A stretch of 5,920 nucleotides of DNA from positions 1 through 5,920 of the forward strand of contig WLNG01000095.1 of NCBI GenBank assembly GCA_009699915.1, given 5' to 3'. The position numbers and the translations under genes are program-made. Source of the DNA: Actinomycetota bacterium (GTDB lineage Bacteria; Actinomycetota; Thermoleophilia; Solirubrobacterales; Solirubrobacteraceae). Below the pieces are notes generated by a model. It did not search any database. It had not been told where the DNA came from and worked only from the letters and a program-made list of their open reading frames with translations. Of this stretch, positions 5,518 to 5,920 are shown in pieces. Numbering within the stretch: the first letter of the stretch is position 1; each line of letters starts with the position of its first letter.

Positions 5518-5673
5518 ATGGCGAGCGCGCGCCTGAGCCGCAACGGTCGCACGCTCGCACGCGGGCGCGTGAGCCGCTCCGGACGCCTGACCCTGACGAC
5601 CAGCCGTCGCCTTGCCAGTGGCAGCTACAGCCTGAGCATCGGCTCGCTGCGGATGACGGTGCGGGCACGCTGA
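5518..5673 (+). pseudogene. C-terminal tail fragment of a secreted-type protein
   Basis: ATG 5518 to TGA 5671-5673 encodes 51 residues: MASARLSRNGRTLARGRVSR, then SGRLTLTTSRRLASGSYSLS and IGSLRMTVRAR. The alternation of R-x-G-R-x-x-A-R-G and short beta-like T/L strands ending in TVRAR resembles the C-terminal ends of secreted Thermoleophilia proteins (from memory), so it looks like a real protein piece rather than random sequence. It has no ribosome binding site (preceding bases are CCTCCCGCCCGCCCAA). It lies in the same reading frame as the amine oxidase, 18 bp after its TGA, so it could be a former C-terminal extension cut off by a stop codon, a readthrough product, or debris of another gene. 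The codons are strongly GC-ended, unlike the oxidase. Translation on its own is unlikely. Confidence 0.4.
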
Positions 5674-5690
5674 GGGCGGCTCCGGTGGCA

Positions 5691-5706
5691 CGCGCGGTGC
5701 CGCGCG
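5691..5706 (+). terminator. GC hairpin closing the islet gene (possible terminator)
   Basis: CGCGCG at 5691-5696 and CGCGCG at 5701-5706 pair around GTGC, followed by GGCCTTCGCTCCTTCT, which is pyrimidine-rich but has no T-run. It lies after the last reading frame of the islet and just before the right att repeat, and is a plausible end point for amine oxidase transcripts. Confidence 0.4.
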
Positions 5707-5721
5707 GGCCTTCGCTCCTTC

Positions 5722-5768
5722 TAATGAAGGGGTCCCCGGTTCGAGTCCGCCCGTCGGCTTAGGGTTTG
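5722..5768 (+). repeat. Right att repeat, degenerate copy of the tRNA-Thr 3' half
   Basis: This matches 3631-3677 at 43 of 47 positions. It is not a tRNA gene, because no 5' half precedes it. The changes at 5750-5751 (CC for GG) break the T-stem pairing that the intact gene keeps, as expected for a displaced copy free of selection. It marks the right end of the islet. Confidence 0.85.
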
Positions 5769-5799
5769 GAAAGAAGGCCGCGCTGAGACTCACCGCGGC
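5768..5799 (-). terminator. Intrinsic terminator of the right-edge gene
   Basis: On the minus strand, directly after the TGA at 5802-5800, an inverted repeat spans 5777-5799: GCCGCG and TGAG arms pair with CTCA and CGCGGC, with one C/C-type mismatch (G-G on the minus strand) between the two parts. It is followed by the pyrimidine-rich CTTCTTTCC (5776-5768). Hairpin plus T-rich tail at a gene end is a good Rho-independent terminator. It overlaps the outer base of the right att repeat, so transcription from the flank is stopped before the islet. Confidence 0.65.
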
Positions 5800-5920
5800 T
5801 CAGTAGAGGTGGATCAGTTCCAGCAGCGCGATCTTGTCATCGACACGCTCGAAGATGTCTTTGTCGTGCTTGATCTTCTTGCTGCGCATATAGACGCGCA
5901 GCCACTGTTTGAAGATGTAC
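5800..5920 (-). CDS. Unrecognised protein, C-terminal part (runs off right edge)
   Basis: The minus strand is open from the right edge to TGA at 5802-5800, giving about 39 residues: YIFKQWLRVYMRSKKIKHDK followed by DIFERVDDKIALLELIHLY. The piece is lysine- and aromatic-rich, helical in appearance and ends in a hydrophobic LLELIHLY. Codons mostly end in G or C, and the frame closes right before a good intrinsic terminator, so I take it as the true end of a chromosomal gene. I do not recognise the family. The N-terminal part lies outside the window. Confidence 0.6.
   Translation of the reverse strand, partial: YIFKQWLRVYMRSKKIKHDKDIFERVDDKIALLELIHLY

Larger units (their letters stand above)
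3631..5768. mobile_element. Small tRNA-Thr integrated islet (non-autonomous, no integrase)
   Basis: The boundaries are the 47-bp direct repeats, spaced 2,091 bp apart. Between them the sequence is less GC-rich than the left flank: by hand count 32 of 60 G+C at 3901-3960 and 37 of 60 at 4501-4560, against 46 of 60 at 841-900. This supports a foreign origin. Contents from left to right are a doubtful minus-strand ORF, a Tat-lipoprotein amine oxidase gene, a 51-codon protein tail and a GC hairpin. I find no tyrosine or serine recombinase, excisionase or replication gene, so the element cannot move on its own. It may be a remnant of a larger island, or a satellite once mobilised in trans. Four differences between the two repeats suggest that integration was not recent. 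Left flank 3596-3668 is the intact tRNA; right flank from 5769 appears chromosomal. Confidence 0.78.

Noticed and set aside
5722..5768. Second tRNA-Thr gene
   Set aside because: Only the 3' half is present, the T-stem is unpaired and no D arm or 5' acceptor strand precedes it; it is an att remnant.
5392..5793. Minus-strand open frame of 133 codons over the right end of the islet
   Set aside because: It crosses the oxidase C-terminus, the hairpin and the att repeat antisense, and its sequence is Arg/Ala/Pro-rich without motif; a shadow.
1..5920. CRISPR array, transposase or insertion-sequence ends
   Set aside because: No regularly spaced repeats, no transposase motifs and no paired terminal inverted repeats were seen beyond the att direct repeats.

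Overview
This is a high-GC bacterial window of Actinomycetota type. The flanking genes use G or C at nearly all third codon positions. The lipoprotein style at the left edge and a short R/G/S/T-rich secreted-protein tail near 5.6 kb recall soil Thermoleophilia (Solirubrobacterales). That placement is inference from style, not from a marker gene.

Left part (1-3492), ordinary chromosomal genes. A small lipoprotein runs off the left edge on the minus strand. Divergent from it is a plus-strand fusion of a phosphoribosyltransferase and an alpha/beta hydrolase, which ends 3 bp from a convergent minus-strand gene. Three minus-strand genes follow when read from right to left: an ArsC-family thioredoxin-fold reductase, a DUF1269-type glycine-zipper protein, and a double-hotdog MaoC-like dehydratase. 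The first two are 48 bp apart and could be co-transcribed. A perfect 8-bp GC hairpin just after the DUF1269 stop may separate the third. Their predicted functions do not suggest one pathway.

Middle and right (3596-5768), a small integrated element. An intact tRNA-Thr(CGT) gene at 3596-3668 has its 3' half, plus 9 bp beyond it, repeated at 5722-5768 (43 of 47 positions identical, the first 23 exact). This is the usual signature of site-specific integration into a tRNA gene. The roughly 2.1 kb in between is visibly less GC-rich than the left flank. It holds no integrase. It holds a poorly supported minus-strand ORF, one intact gene for a Tat-exported lipoprotein flavin amine oxidase (polyamine-oxidase/LSD1-like), and a 51-codon protein tail lying in the same frame just past the oxidase stop codon. 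The element looks like an old, non-autonomous islet whose only recognisable cargo is an envelope-anchored amine oxidase.

Right edge (5800-5920): the C-terminal end of an unrecognised minus-strand gene, followed by a convincing hairpin plus T-rich terminator, so chromosomal sequence appears to resume just past the right att repeat.

No CRISPR array, rRNA, transposase or complete novel multi-gene system is visible. The tRNA-Thr islet is the most notable structure.
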